From contig OX485804.1 of the NCBI GenBank assembly GCA_950295325.1, positions 53,184,429 to 53,248,428 of the forward strand: a stretch of 64,000 nucleotides of DNA, written 5' to 3'. Below are positions 11,980 to 22,848 of this stretch, one piece after another. A model generated the notes under the pieces. The model worked only from the letters and a program-made list of their open reading frames with translations, made no database searches and had not been told where the DNA came from. How positions within the stretch are numbered: position 1 is the first letter of the stretch; the number at the start of each line of letters is the position of its first letter. The translations under genes were made by a program, and so were the position numbers. Source of the stretch: Polytrichum commune. Lineage: Eukaryota; Streptophyta; Polytrichopsida; Polytrichales; Polytrichaceae.

Positions 11980-12350
11980 CACAAAATATGATATTTCGTG
12001 TCCTATGGCATTTAATGTCACTATGGTAACTTTTTGGATGACACTTCTTATGAACAAGTGAGCAAATATTGTCATGGATGATGGATGAGTTCATCCATTG
12101 GCCAAAACCCTACCTTCTCTTGTCAGCAACCTGTGATGAAATACTGTCACAGGTGATTGAAATTTGGATTAAAAACCACTTGGTAAGTGACAGTAGTTGC
12201 GACACTATAAATCTATAATGCCCAAATGGTTTACAAGGAATGACAAATAATGTTGGGTTAACATTTAGTGTTGGTGACACTACACCACGGTTTACAACTA
12301 GTAATGAGCAAGACAATTACAATTGGTGACACTAAATATCATATTTAGTG
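11980..12350 (+). mobile_element. Family B TIR element, copy 1 (TA target duplication)
   Basis: Left end CACAAAATATGATATTTCGT and right end ATATCATATTTAGTG are inverted copies. Both are flanked by TA (11978-11979 and 12351-12352), the target duplication of Tc1/mariner-type elements. The 371-bp interior has no transposase. It matches 22415-22848 in the same orientation and 63048 onward in the opposite one. The terminal motif CACTAAATAT-C-ATATTTAGTG is itself a palindrome. Confidence 0.75.
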
Positions 12351-13309
12351 TAGTAAATGTGGCAGTGGGTTCTATGGTGTTAGGTACATTACAATTAGCT
12401 TGGCCTTGAATTTTATTTAATTATGCGCGATAACACTAATTAACGATCCTAAATATCTCTCAAACTTGGCACAATTAAGCAAGCAATTTCTAGTGTGGTG
12501 GAGGGTTGTTCTTTACACACTAGGAGGTATTCATATCAACCCCTAAGTGTCTAAGAGGTCCATATTGGGCTTGTTCAAGCAAAACATAGCATATTTGAGT
12601 TACATAGTTTAAATTTCAGCTGATCATGTCAAAAACGACCCTATCTAAAATCAACTTATTCTTCAAGTGCATCATTTGAATAAGTTAATCACTTTGATGT
12701 TATTGAAAGTTTAAGTTCAAATACACAACATGGATGTTGGATGTGATGATGACGATTCACAACAAATTTGACTAGAATTTGGATCTAATTGGGATGTAAT
12801 TGGGAGATGGGAATAATGGATACTCATGGGGTATATTGGTACATAAAGTTAGCAATGTGATGAGGATTCAAGATACGATTCATGAAGAGCTACTCCACAA
12901 ATATTAACGGACATATGATGATGTTATATTTTGTGCATTGAAAATCATGTCGCATTTAGTTTGTTGCACATGTTTAGGGCTTGCGATATATTTGGCACCT
13001 TCCTCAACTAGTTAAGTTGGAATCCTTTCAAATGCACATTGTTTTCAATCCAATACAAATATTGTAATCTACAACTTGGATCTCAAAAGTCGGATAATGC
13101 GAGTTGATAAATAGTGCGGATTCATATTATTATCCCCAATTTTTTGAGATTGATGTAAGCTGCAAAATATGGTCCTTACTTATTACCGTGATAAGTGTTA
13201 CCTAGAGCATGTTAAAAGCAACACCCCATCTAGGCCTACCACTAATGAATTACACAAGTAAGTGCATATTGATTATGAGATTGTTCGTCGCTTAAACACT
13301 AGGTTTATA
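12351..13309. other. Gene-free stretch
   Basis: AT-rich, with no supported gene and no element boundaries recognised. Confidence 0.35.
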
Positions 13310-13597
13310 TGTTGTGCATCATCTACCAATAAAACTTTGATCCTCACAACTTTTGCATACAAAATCCAAACAAGGCATACTTTGGTGGAATTTCTTTTAA
13401 AGTGCTAACAAAAAAAAAAGGAGTCTTTTGTTTTTCATCCTAATGATAATATTTACACTTAGCACTTAAAGTGACGGTTTGAACAACCTCTACCTTAGCT
13501 TACAAAACTTGGGTCCCAGTCTAGGTACAAATGGAACTCTCAACTCAATTTGAGAATGTCCACCACCTTAAGGTCAAACTTTCGTGTTGCTTGTGGG
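13310..13597 (+). repeat. Diverged first unit of the ~287-bp tandem repeat
   Basis: Carries the same ordered phrases as the array at 14621-15440: CTACCAATAAAACTTTGA, CCTCACAACTT, CATACAAAATCC, GTGACGGTTT and TGTCCACCACCTTAA. It is more diverged, and is interrupted on its right by the MULE-like insertion at 13598. Confidence 0.65.
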
Positions 13598-14077
13598 CCC
13601 TGGGGTGGAACTCTTCCTTGGATACCTAAATTATGTGCGTGGGTGATTATGAAATAAAATCCCTTATATACGAATTTTTTTTGAGAAAATCAAATGTGTA
13701 AGGTAGAAAATGGACTCATGTGTTTAAACTAAGCTTTTCAATTTAATGTGATTAATGCCTCCAGTTCATACAAAAAATATGATTCATGTTGTAAATATGC
13801 CTTTATTACATATACAAATTTTACAATATGACCACAATCGATGAAAGTGTAAATTGGATGAAACTAGCACATCTATTGTCTTTCTTTCTCTAAATCTTAG
13901 GGCCCCTATTTGTAAGTCTACCTTTACTTCAAACTTATTAATAGCCATTTTAGATGTACACACTAGAGAAAAACAATGCCTCTCCCCCTTATGCATACCA
14001 TGTACGCTGATGCCTCCATTTGAATCCCTTTCTACACTCACGTTAGTTCATACATGGTATGAAGAGTCCACCCCCTG
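13598..14077 (+). mobile_element. MULE-like TIR element (family H, copy 1)
   Basis: 480 bp with inverted ends CCCTGGGGTGGAACTCTTCC and GAAGAGTCCACCCCCTG. It is flanked by a perfect 9-bp direct duplication GCTTGTGGG at 13589-13597 and 14078-14086, the size typical of Mutator-like elements. The target is the ~287-bp tandem repeat, so the insertion is younger than that array. Interior sequence near the left end (CCCTTATATACGAATTTTTT, GAGAAAATCAA) resembles the left part of the element at 8943, so families A and H are related. No transposase. Confidence 0.75.
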
Positions 14078-14098
14078 GCTTGTGGGTCATCCAGGAAT

Positions 14099-14601
14099 GC
14101 TATCTTGTGAGCGGTGAGCGGTGAGCAGTGAGCCGTGAGCAGAAAATTTGAATTTTTATTCTTCAAAATTTTCAATGAAATGTATGATATAGACCCTATG
14201 ACCGTGGAGAATTTATGGTTTCATTCTATAAAATCTGCATATTATTTAACAAAAATTAATCAAGGTCCTATTTCCTTTTTTTGAGTTTTCGTGGATAAAT
14301 ACTTAAAATTTTAATTTACATTCTTATCCCTTATTTTATGTTCCCTATTATTTTGGAAATTTTTTTTCTAAATTTTTTTTTCGTTTTCTTCCGTTTCTTT
14401 TTATGGATGGTTTTTTCAAAAGTTTATAATTTCTTCCACTCCACGGTTATAGGCACCATCCACAGTTAAACGTACTATCTACTTTTAGTCATATTTGTAA
14501 AGAAACTATACGAAGAGTCCTACTCGGTGTAAGAATTAAGTCAAATATTCTGATTTTTTTTAAAAAAATCATAATTTTCCGCTCACCGCTCACAAGATAG
14601 C
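14099..14601. mobile_element. Non-autonomous TIR element with GCTATCTTGTGAGCGGTGAG ends
   Basis: The left end GCTATCTTGTGAGCGGTGAG and the right end CTCACCGCTCACAAGATAGC are perfect inverted copies over 20 bp. The AT-rich interior (ATTTGAATTTTTATTC) continues the inverted similarity loosely. The left end carries a short tandem run of GAGCGGT/GAGCAGT units (14110-14140). I see no convincing flanking duplication, so the superfamily is open. Confidence 0.65.
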
Positions 14602-14620
14602 GTCGCTGCTCGCAAACGAA

Positions 14621-15440
14621 GCTCTCAACCTTCATTTGCCAATGCCCATCACCTTAACATCAAGTCCATGTGTTGCTTTGTGGGTCAACTACCAATAAAA
14701 CTTTGAACCCTCACAACTTCTTCATACGAAACCCAAAAAAGGCAGAATTTAGTGCGTTGGAACCCCCTTTCATTCGCTAACAAAAAAAACATCTCAAAAT
14801 ATATCATCCTAGTCGCATCATCTACACTTGGCGCGTAAAAGTGACGGTTTCAACACCGTCTACCAGAGCTTAGTACATAAAAGAGGCCCCAACCCACTTG
14901 CAAACAGAGCTCTCAACCTTCGTTTACCAATGTCCACCACCTTAACATCAGGTCCATGTGTTGCTTTGTGGGTCAACTACCAATAAAACTTTCAACCCTC
15001 ACAACTTCTTCATACGAAACCCAAAAAGGGCAGAATTCAGTGCGTTGGAACCCCCTTTCATTCGCTAACAAAAAAAACATCTCAAAATATACCATCCTAG
15101 TCGCATCATCTACACTTGGCGCGTGAAAGTGACGGTTTCAGCACCGTCTACCAGAGCTTATAGAAAAGAGGCCCCAACCCACTCGCAAACGGAGCTCTCA
15201 ACCCTCGTTTACCAATGTCCACCACCTTAACATCAGGTCCATGTGTTGCTCGTAGGTCATCTACCAATAAAAGCTTTGAACCCTCACAACTTCTTCATAC
15301 GAAACCCAAATCAAACATGATTTACTGCATTGGAACCCTCTTTCCATCGCTAACGAGGGAACATCGAATCTTTATCTTTTTTCCCATAACCCTAATGACA
15401 CCATCTCCACTTAGTGCTCAAGGCGACGGTGTCGAGCACC
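14621..15440 (+). repeat. ~287-bp tandem repeat, nearly three units
   Basis: GCTCTCAACC starts units at 14621, 14909 and 15194 (periods 288 and 285). Each unit carries CCACCTTAACATC, CTACCAATAAAACTTT, CTTCTTCATACGAAACCC and GTGACGGTTTC. The first two units are almost identical by eye, and the third decays after about 15330. A fourth, older unit lies at 13310-13597. Confidence 0.88.
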
Positions 15441-16146
15441 ACCATCGCCGCTGCCTGCATAACCGATACGTCAGTCCCACATGCAAGTGGAGCTTTTGGG
15501 TCCGTAACGGGGTCAGGGGTGAGTTATCATATATATCATGGAGGGGGGCTGGCACCTGCTAAGCCAACTTCATTATGCTAAGGGCTGATGCACGGCCCCT
15601 GGGGCTTGTCAATCTGAGGTGGAGTGTCAGGGATAAGATGAGACTGCATGCTTGCCAGGCTTCACAAGGAACTGATTGTTCATGTCAAGCCAGTCACCTT
15701 TATATAGTACATTTAGGGCGACTTCCCACACGAGCCTCAGGGCCGCTTCACGCTATGGCTGTCCAAGTCGAGAGGCCGTGGGATTGAGTGGCCAATCTTT
15801 GTTGAGAGTCCAAAGAAACGGGCTGGAAACACATTGCCAATATACTATAGGAAGTGGAGTCTTCGGTCAGGTATAGTGTGAAGCCTCCAAAGGCCAAGCG
15901 CAAAGTCCAAACCCAGAGGAGCGTCCCGCTTTATTTCTTGCTCAAAACAACCCCTCCAATCTAATGGCCAAGATCTTGTCAATGATTGAATGTTTAATGA
16001 GGAAAAACTGATGGCCTCTTGACCATGGTTTGGGTTTCCATCCCCGTCCGGCCAAAACTTCCTTCGAGAGTCTGTCGCCTTCTTCAAAACATAATCGGTT
16101 TAAATTGTGACGGCCTTTGGACTTTGGCCATAGTGTGAAGTGCCCC
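15441..16146. other. Gene-free, somewhat GC-richer stretch
   Basis: Base composition is less AT-rich than the flanks. Small frames exist on both strands but show no splice logic. Phrases such as CCAAAGGCC echo the adjacent foldback. Confidence 0.35.
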
Positions 16147-17083
16147 TGAGAGCCCGTGACCATTAATCTTCAAACACTCTCATTGGTGGACAAGGCGGAG
16201 CCAGTCCAAGTTCGCTTCACACTACGCTTGAGGGGACCAATGGAGCATGTGAATGCAAGATGGGTGTAGAGTCTACATGGGTTCCTACATGGCATCGAAT
16301 GGATCATGTTTCATGGTCATTTGGATTATTTTTGAAAACCACCTCTTGGAGGTAAGCCTAACGAACCGGGAGACCGTGGCATTATGAATGCTCACAACTG
16401 TTGTTTCATTCTATTCTATCATGTGCGAGGACCCCGCATGAATAGACATTCATTGAAATAGCATTTGGTTGAGGGCCCGGGTCACATATGACTTCACACT
16501 ACACTCGAGGGCTTGTGACCACGCTACATGTTTTTGGAGGTGTCTTGGGATGGCCTTTGCACACGCTCTTTTGGGCTCTCACAATTTCATGGTCACGGCT
16601 CTTGGCTTGTGTGTCAAGTGGCCCTTAAAGCCAAGAGCTGGGAAGATGTGAGAGCCTGAAAGAAAGTGTCCAAAGGCCATCCCAAGCGACCTCCAAAAAC
16701 ATGTAGCGTGGTCACATGCCCTAGAGTGTAGTGTGAAGTCGTATGTGACAAGATCCTCAACCATATGCCCTTTCAATGAATTTCTATTTATGCGGGGTCC
16801 TCAAACATGACGAAATATAATAATACAACAATTATGAGCGTTTGGACTGCCATGTTCTCCCGGTTTTGTGGTAGGCCTACTTCCAAGAGGTGGCTTTTAA
16901 AGATAGTCCAAGTGACCATGAAACATGATCCGTTTGATGTCATGTAGGAACCTATGTGGACGTTACATTCATCTAACATTCACTTGCTCCGTTGGTCCCC
17001 CAAGCGGAGTGTGAATTGAATTTGGACCGGCTCCGCCTTTTCCACCAATGAGAGTGCTTGAAGTGCAATGGTCATGGACTCTC
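16147..17083. repeat. Long foldback (inverted repeat with ~460-bp arms)
   Basis: The left arm (about 16147-16608) and right arm (about 16628-17083) are reverse complements along their full length, with many substitutions and only a 19-nt loop at 16609-16627. Matching landmarks include CTCTCATTGGTGGA / TCCACCAATGAGAG, GGATCATGTTTCATGGTCA / TGACCATGAAACATGATCC, GAGGACCCCGCAT / TGCGGGGTCCTC and CCACGCTACATGTTTTTGGA / TCCAAAAACATGTAGCGTGG. A transcript through it would form a near-continuous hairpin. No coding frame. Could be a foldback transposon or a small-RNA hairpin locus; sequence alone does not decide. Confidence 0.85.
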
Positions 17084-20000
17084 AATCTTGTGTGTGAGGT
17101 GGCCCTTACTTGTGGGGGAGGATTTAACATTGGGAATTAGTGTGAGTCGCTATCTAATTCAAAATATAAGGTAAATGTGCCTTACGGTAGTTGGGTCTTG
17201 AATGTCTACTTTTTTTTTACAACTAGCTCACTTCTCCATATGGTATATGGAGTGTCGCCAAATGGAATCATGAAAAGCATTACTTGCAATGTGCATCTAA
17301 TAAATTGTGTTGTTTTCTGCTCTCAGTTTTCATTCACTTCCTACTCCACATTACTTACCTAAGGTAGACATGCCTAGTTCCAACACAACAAAAATCCAAG
17401 CATCTAGATACGAGTGGTGTATGGTTAAGTGTGGATTTAAGAATGGACACCAAAAAGACGACATGTGTTTACAAGAAATTGGACCACGTGCTGAAAATAA
17501 GCTAACCGTTCTAGGCTCAACGGTCAAGATGATTGGGGTGGGGACTTATAAGACCACTTCAAAAGCACAAGAATCTCCACTTTGATAATGAATTAGATAT
17601 TCATACAAGTTCCGAAAATTCTGAGGCAAATGGCTAAAGTCACAATTTGAATTTGCTAATCACCTTGCACTAATTGTGTGTTTCATATGCGACAAGAAGT
17701 GGGTGCATAGAGAAAGTAACCACATCATACGTGATTCCCTTTGATATGTGTTCAGTAAGTAAACTACTCTTGCAACTCTTACATTTGAAGATTACAACCC
17801 CTTCACTGTCCCGTTTCCAACCCAGAGCTTTTGAAGAAAATAATTTAGAGCTTATTAATTTATATTTGTGTCAAAATCAGTAGCCTGTGTATGGGTACTT
17901 TCACTTTCTATAGGTTAAGTCAGCTACATGACAAGAGGCCAGACAAAAGGCATGACTCCGCACAGTAGCCATGGATTTCTTTTGGATTTCTTTTGGATTT
18001 CCAAGAGCCAAATGTTGATGTTAAGGTATGTGTGTGTTATTCGGTTCATTTTTCATTGTTCTCCAAGTTCTACCGATTAGATTTACACAACACAACTTGT
18101 GTTGCATTACGAGTTTTACGCGGAAGCATCAACAAAAATCGGATTGAAAATTGGACCTCCCTTGATTGAGTTATGGTTACCGGAAGTGCATGTTTGTTGA
18201 CTTCTTAATTAAATACCGTAGTTTTCTAGCAACTTGGGCAGAAAATAATTAATTTAAAAGGTGCCTAAATTTTTGGGAAATCAATTTCGTCGAGTGTCCC
18301 AAAAGAAGAAGAAATAACATTCAAAGAGTGCCCAATATCATAGTAATGCAAGTGGCGTTCACTCGAATCCAATTAAGTAGCATAAAAATACTTTAGCAAT
18401 ATCTTCGCGCGGCATCAGTCTCACTGATGGTTTTTAAAAACAATACAAGCATGAATTTGCTCCACAAGTCATGCTGACACACTATCATAAAAATTGGGAA
18501 TGAGACAAGCAAACTAGAATGAATGTCTAGCTTATTTTAAATTACTTTTTGAATCTACCCAATTTTAGAATATTTATTTATTTATTTATTTAAAAATTTG
18601 GGGCTACCTAACTTACTTTCGCACTTTAATTAAGTAATAAGAAAAAGGTGCCCAAGCTGCTAGAGAGCTACGGTACATAGGTCCCCCAAAATCGTATTCA
18701 CTACTAAGTGTAGAGTAGTTCATCATATTTGAAGACATAGTCCAATCTCTTTTAAACATGTTTCGTTATGGTGTTTGCTCTTTGATCCTCACCGAATTAC
18801 ATTGCAATTGAATATAGGAGTCCAATGAAGAAAAATAACCAAATAACACTTGCATTACCTTACCTCTCAACGGAATTGTTGCATGCAAGCGTAAGTCTCA
18901 TCTATCCATGTTAAATACCTATCCCCTCTACTTAATGTGGTCAAGTCATTTCAATTTTGTCATGCTAGACTAACTCGGAGTCACTAAAGCTGAATTTGGT
19001 GTTAAACTTTAACAAGTAAACCTCCAACTAACATATTATTTCAGGGTGTTTCTTTGAGATGATTGAGAGGTATGTTTGTATGCGATAATTTCATGATGCC
19101 CCTATCTTGCATACGAGGAGTTGATTGGTCTTTGTGTTTCCATTACACATGTATAATATCATGTTTTGGTTTACTCCGACTCCAATCTGTGCCGCTGATT
19201 CAATACGTATTACTTAAGTTATAATATACTTATAATCTACACATATTTCGTAATGTATAATTGTCGCTTTGACCCTACTAATCAATGGACAATCAACTAC
19301 ACTCATTATCCCATTTTAGTGCATGTGGTACTAATTCCTAAAACACACACTATTTGTCGAATCTCATCATTAGTGAGGGCTAGAATTTTTACTGACTGAT
19401 ACTAAATTCATGAATTCATGCTCATTTACCATACATTTCAAAGAAAACTAGTGTGTGCTCCAAGGTGTTTGTAGAATGCATAATGTTCTTTTGGGGAGCT
19501 CAAAGAGACTTCTTCTTGTTCATTTCTTCAATCAACACCCCTCACTCCTAAGGCGTGTCCTGACACTAAGAAATCGAAGAGAGCTTGCATCGAGAGTTTC
19601 CGGTACTCTAACACTTTGGACTCACGAAACCCTAGATTTTCTGGTGACACTAATTTCACAGCGCAAAGTAATTTAGTATCACCTTCACTAATTTCCCAAA
19701 CGCACTAATTACCCCATCCTCACTAAATGGGATAGTCAATGTTACAATAAACGCACACATACATTCCGTCGAGGGTTTGTAAAGGTATCCATTGTGACAC
19801 ATGTCTTCATCTTGGTGCCCATTCTTTACTATAAACCTTTGCCACATACCAATCAAATGTAGGTGTCCGATTAAGGAGAGTGACTAAGTTACATAAGGCC
19901 CACATAGAGGTTCCCTAGAGACGTGCTATGGATAATAAAGTGCTAAAGGAGCTTGTGGCCCATAGCCTAAAGTGATGTGGACAAAAATTATAAAGTATGA

Positions 20001-20130
20001 GCAAAATTATTCATTCTTGGGAAACTTATCATGCATATAATGTTTGATGGTACTCTCACTTAGGTCAGTGTTGCTGGGACAGTACCATACTGCAAGTTGA
20101 GATAGAGTTGCATTCTTCATTATTGGGCAC
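17084..20130. other. Gene-free stretch with a family L repeat at about 17380-17520
   Basis: The repeat at about 17380-17520 (GAGTGGTGTATGGTTAAGTG, GACACCAAAAAGACGACATG, TTGGACCACGTGCT) has relatives at about 21110-21250, 23400-23520 and 43630-43760. A TTTA microsatellite lies near 18571-18592. No supported gene. Confidence 0.45.
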
Positions 20131-20178
20131 GCGCACGCGCACGCGCGCGTGGAGAGAGAGAGAGAAAGAGAGAGAGCC
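20128..20178. repeat. Alternating CG/CA run followed by (GA)n
   Basis: GCACGCGCACGCGCACGCGC (alternating purine-pyrimidine, Z-DNA-prone) runs directly into GAGAGAGAGAGAGAAAGAGA (polypurine). Confidence 0.9.
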
Positions 20179-20214
20179 TTCATTCATCCAACTTAAAAGT
20201 TTTAAAATACTATG

Positions 20215-20990
20215 CAGTCCAGAGCTATCCAGGAATACTATCATGGAATGCTGTCAGTCCCACAGATCATTGTTATGGATCTGAATAATGTTATGTTACT
20301 TTTTTCATTTGATTTGACACCGGATTCAACTTCAAAGATACTGGATTAAGTTTAACTTATCTAGAGTCATTTGATATGAATCAAGAAATACTACATGGAA
20401 TATTGTTAACCCCACGGAACACTGTTATGTTACTTTTTTTCAGTTGATTGACACCGGATTTAGCTTCAAAGACCTTGGATTAAGTCTAACTTATCTAGAG
20501 TCATTTGATATAAATCAAGGAATACTACAAGGAATACTATCAGTCCCACAAAACATTGTTATGGATCTGAATAATGTTATGTTACTTTTTTTAGTTGATT
20601 TGACACCAGATTTAGCTTCAAAGACCTTGGATTAAGTCTAACTTATCTAGAATCATTTGATATAAATCAAGGAAAACTACATGGAAAATTGTCAGTCCCA
20701 CAAAACACTGTTATGGATCTGAATAATAATATGTTACTTTTTTTTAGTTGATCTGACACTGGATTTAGCTTCAAAAATCTTGGATCGGGTCTAACTTATC
20801 TAGAGTCATTTGATATGAATTAAGGAATACTACCATGGAATACTGCCAATCCCTTATAACATTGTTATGGATCTAAATAATGTTATGTTACTTTTTTTCA
20901 ATCGATTTGACACCAGATTTAGCTTCAAAGATCTTGGGTCAAGTCTAAGTTATCTAGAGTCATTTGATATGAATCAACAATCAACTTACG
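20215..20990 (+). repeat. Tandem array of a ~153-bp unit, about five copies
   Basis: TTGATATRAATCAAGG-type landmarks occur at 20371, 20505, 20657, 20810 and 20964, giving periods of 134, 152, 153 and 154 bp. Each unit has GGAATACTA, ATTGTTATGGATCTGAATAA, GTTACTTTTTTT, GATTTGACACCGGATT and CTAACTTATCTAGAGTCATT. Copies differ by scattered substitutions, so this array is older than the 188-bp one. Confidence 0.9.
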
Positions 20991-21109
20991 GGGGGTCAAG
21001 GTTTTTATGCAAGGTGGATGAGAGGTGAGTTCATATGTGATAATTCCCTTTCTCCTAAACTACCTAGGTACATGTAATAGTGTTGGCCATTAAGGGTAGA
21101 TGTGCCTAA

Positions 21110-21250
21110 TTTAGTGTTTGATCTTAAATCAATATGTGTATTTGACCCATATTTGAATGGTGTATGGTCAGGTGTGAATATGAAAAAGGACATCAAAAAG
21201 ACATATCTTGAAAAAAAATTTGGACTACATGCTCAAAATTTGTTATGCAT
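21110..21250 (+). repeat. Family L dispersed repeat
   Basis: CCATATTTGAATGGTGTATGG, then GGACATCAAAAAGACATAT and GGACTACATGCTCAAAA, parallel the copies at 17.4, 23.4 and 43.6 kb. Non-coding. Confidence 0.5.
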
Positions 21251-21529
21251 TCTAGATGTAATAGTCAACACAAATTTTTTTTTGTAGGGGGGGGGACCTG
21301 TATGACCTTTCAATGACTCAAAGAATCTTCACTTGGACAATGAATACGATATTCACATGAGCTTCAAAAATTACGAGAAAACTAAGCATGGACACTTCAA
21401 CTTGGATTTGCTAATCATCTCGCAAGAATTGATCATATCCTACAAGAAGTGGGTGTAGAGCTAAACGTGTTTGGGCCACTTACCTTATCTGAACACAGTG
21501 CAAATTAATTTTGACGGCAACATCAGGTA

Positions 21530-21761
21530 CACTAAATATGGTGATTAAATGGGGATCCTTACCATTACACATACATGGTTCTAAACATTGAAAATTAGAA
21601 TGCTTTTTCTTACTAAGAGGGAACAATTAGGTAGTGTAAAGTTCAAACATTACAGAACGGAAAGGAACTTGTCACTGATTAAAAGTTGATGTTCTCAACA
21701 AAAATTTATAACACCATATACACCTTCTAGCACAAAACCACGCTAATAACCACATTTAGCG
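21530..21761. mobile_element. Small TIR element with TA duplication
   Basis: Left CACTAAATATGGTGATTA and right TAATAACCACATTTAGCG are imperfect inverted repeats, flanked by TA (21528-21529 and 21762-21763). 232 bp with no coding capacity. The terminal CACTAAATAT links it loosely to family B. Confidence 0.55.
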
Positions 21762-21784
21762 TAGTTGCAACTATTATAATAAAA

Positions 21785-22083
21785 TTTTAATGAATTTTTT
21801 TTGAGAAGTGAAGACAAGAGAAGACAAGAGAATGATCAAAGTTGAACTTATTTTTTAAATTGTCCTTTTAGGGCATATGTTAAAAAATTTAACACATTAA
21901 CTTTTTGGTGCATGGTCATTCTTCTTGGTCCACATTTGGTTTACATCTAATGAGGGGTCCAAAAGCTTTGTAAATTCATTTTTTAATAAATCGGACCATG
22001 GAAGTTGGACCATCAAGTTGGACCATGGAAAAAGGCCATCTTTCATGGTCCAACTTCATGGTCCAGGTGTAAACTGGCCCTCA
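21785..22083 (-). mobile_element. Family G element, copy 3 (inverted)
   Basis: Reverse-complement counterpart of 3831-4115 along most of its length. Its right end, CATGGTCCAGGTGTAAACTG, gives the outer terminal repeat of the family. Starts only about 24 bp after the preceding small TIR element. Confidence 0.6.
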
Positions 22084-22414
22084 GAGTCACATATGTCAAA
22101 ATACCATCCCCGGTGATTGCACTTTAGCTCAAGTTATGGAGAAGGGTCTAGAATAGCCTATCTGTAATTATGAACTTCACACAACGGACCAATAATGAAA
22201 TGGAAGTTAATTGTATAAATACATACAAACGTAATACAATAAGATGGTTTTTGTGATAGGTATTGGAGGAGATGCAAACATGAGCTTCAATTGTGACTAG
22301 GTTTTGAAGATTGACATATGAAAAGGTGCGAAACTGCAAACGGATGGCACCAAGAAGATGAAGGTGCCACACCACATGCATGGGAAGGCTCACTTTAAAT
22401 GCATGTCTAGACTA

Positions 22415-22848
22415 GATATGATATTCGATGTCATATGGTGGTTGGTGGGTAAACCACCACTGCATAAGCCAGATGAGGTCCCAGAAAAGGCTAGACTTGG
22501 GATCCTCTAAACCTCGGCATGCTCCAACACGTTTATGTCGATATGGTAACTTTTTGGATGACACTTCTTATGAATAAGTGAGCAAATATTGTCATGGATG
22601 AGTTCATCGATTGGCCAAAACCCTACCTTCTCTTGTCAGCAACTTGTGATGAAATACTTTCATGATTGAAATTTGGATGGAAAATCACTTGGTAAGTGAC
22701 AGTAATTGCAACACTGTAAATCTCCAATCCACCAAAACTCTTACATGGAATGACAAATAATGTTGTGTTAACATTTAGTGTTGGTGACACTAAACCATGG
22801 TTTACAATTAGTATAGAGCAAGACAATTAGAATTGGTGATATTTAGTG
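22415..22848 (+). mobile_element. Family B TIR element, copy 2
   Basis: From about 22539 to the end it parallels 12029-12350 closely (GGTAACTTTTTGGATGACAC, CCTTCTCTTGTCAGCAAC, ATTTAGTGTTGGTGACAC). Its right end is GATATTTAGTG followed by TA. The left end near 22417 (GATATGATATTCGATGTC) is separated from the shared body by about 100 bp absent from copy 1. The 68-codon frame on the minus strand is shared between copies only because the DNA is repeated. Confidence 0.6.

Noticed and set aside
12110-12316. 68-codon frame also present at 22623-22826 and, in part, at 63129-63368
   Set aside because: The frames are alike because the DNA is a repeated non-coding TIR element; there is no sign of protein-level conservation above the DNA similarity.
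13854-14117. 87-codon plus-strand frame
   Set aside because: It lies inside the MULE-like element and runs past its end and the target duplication, so it is not a gene.
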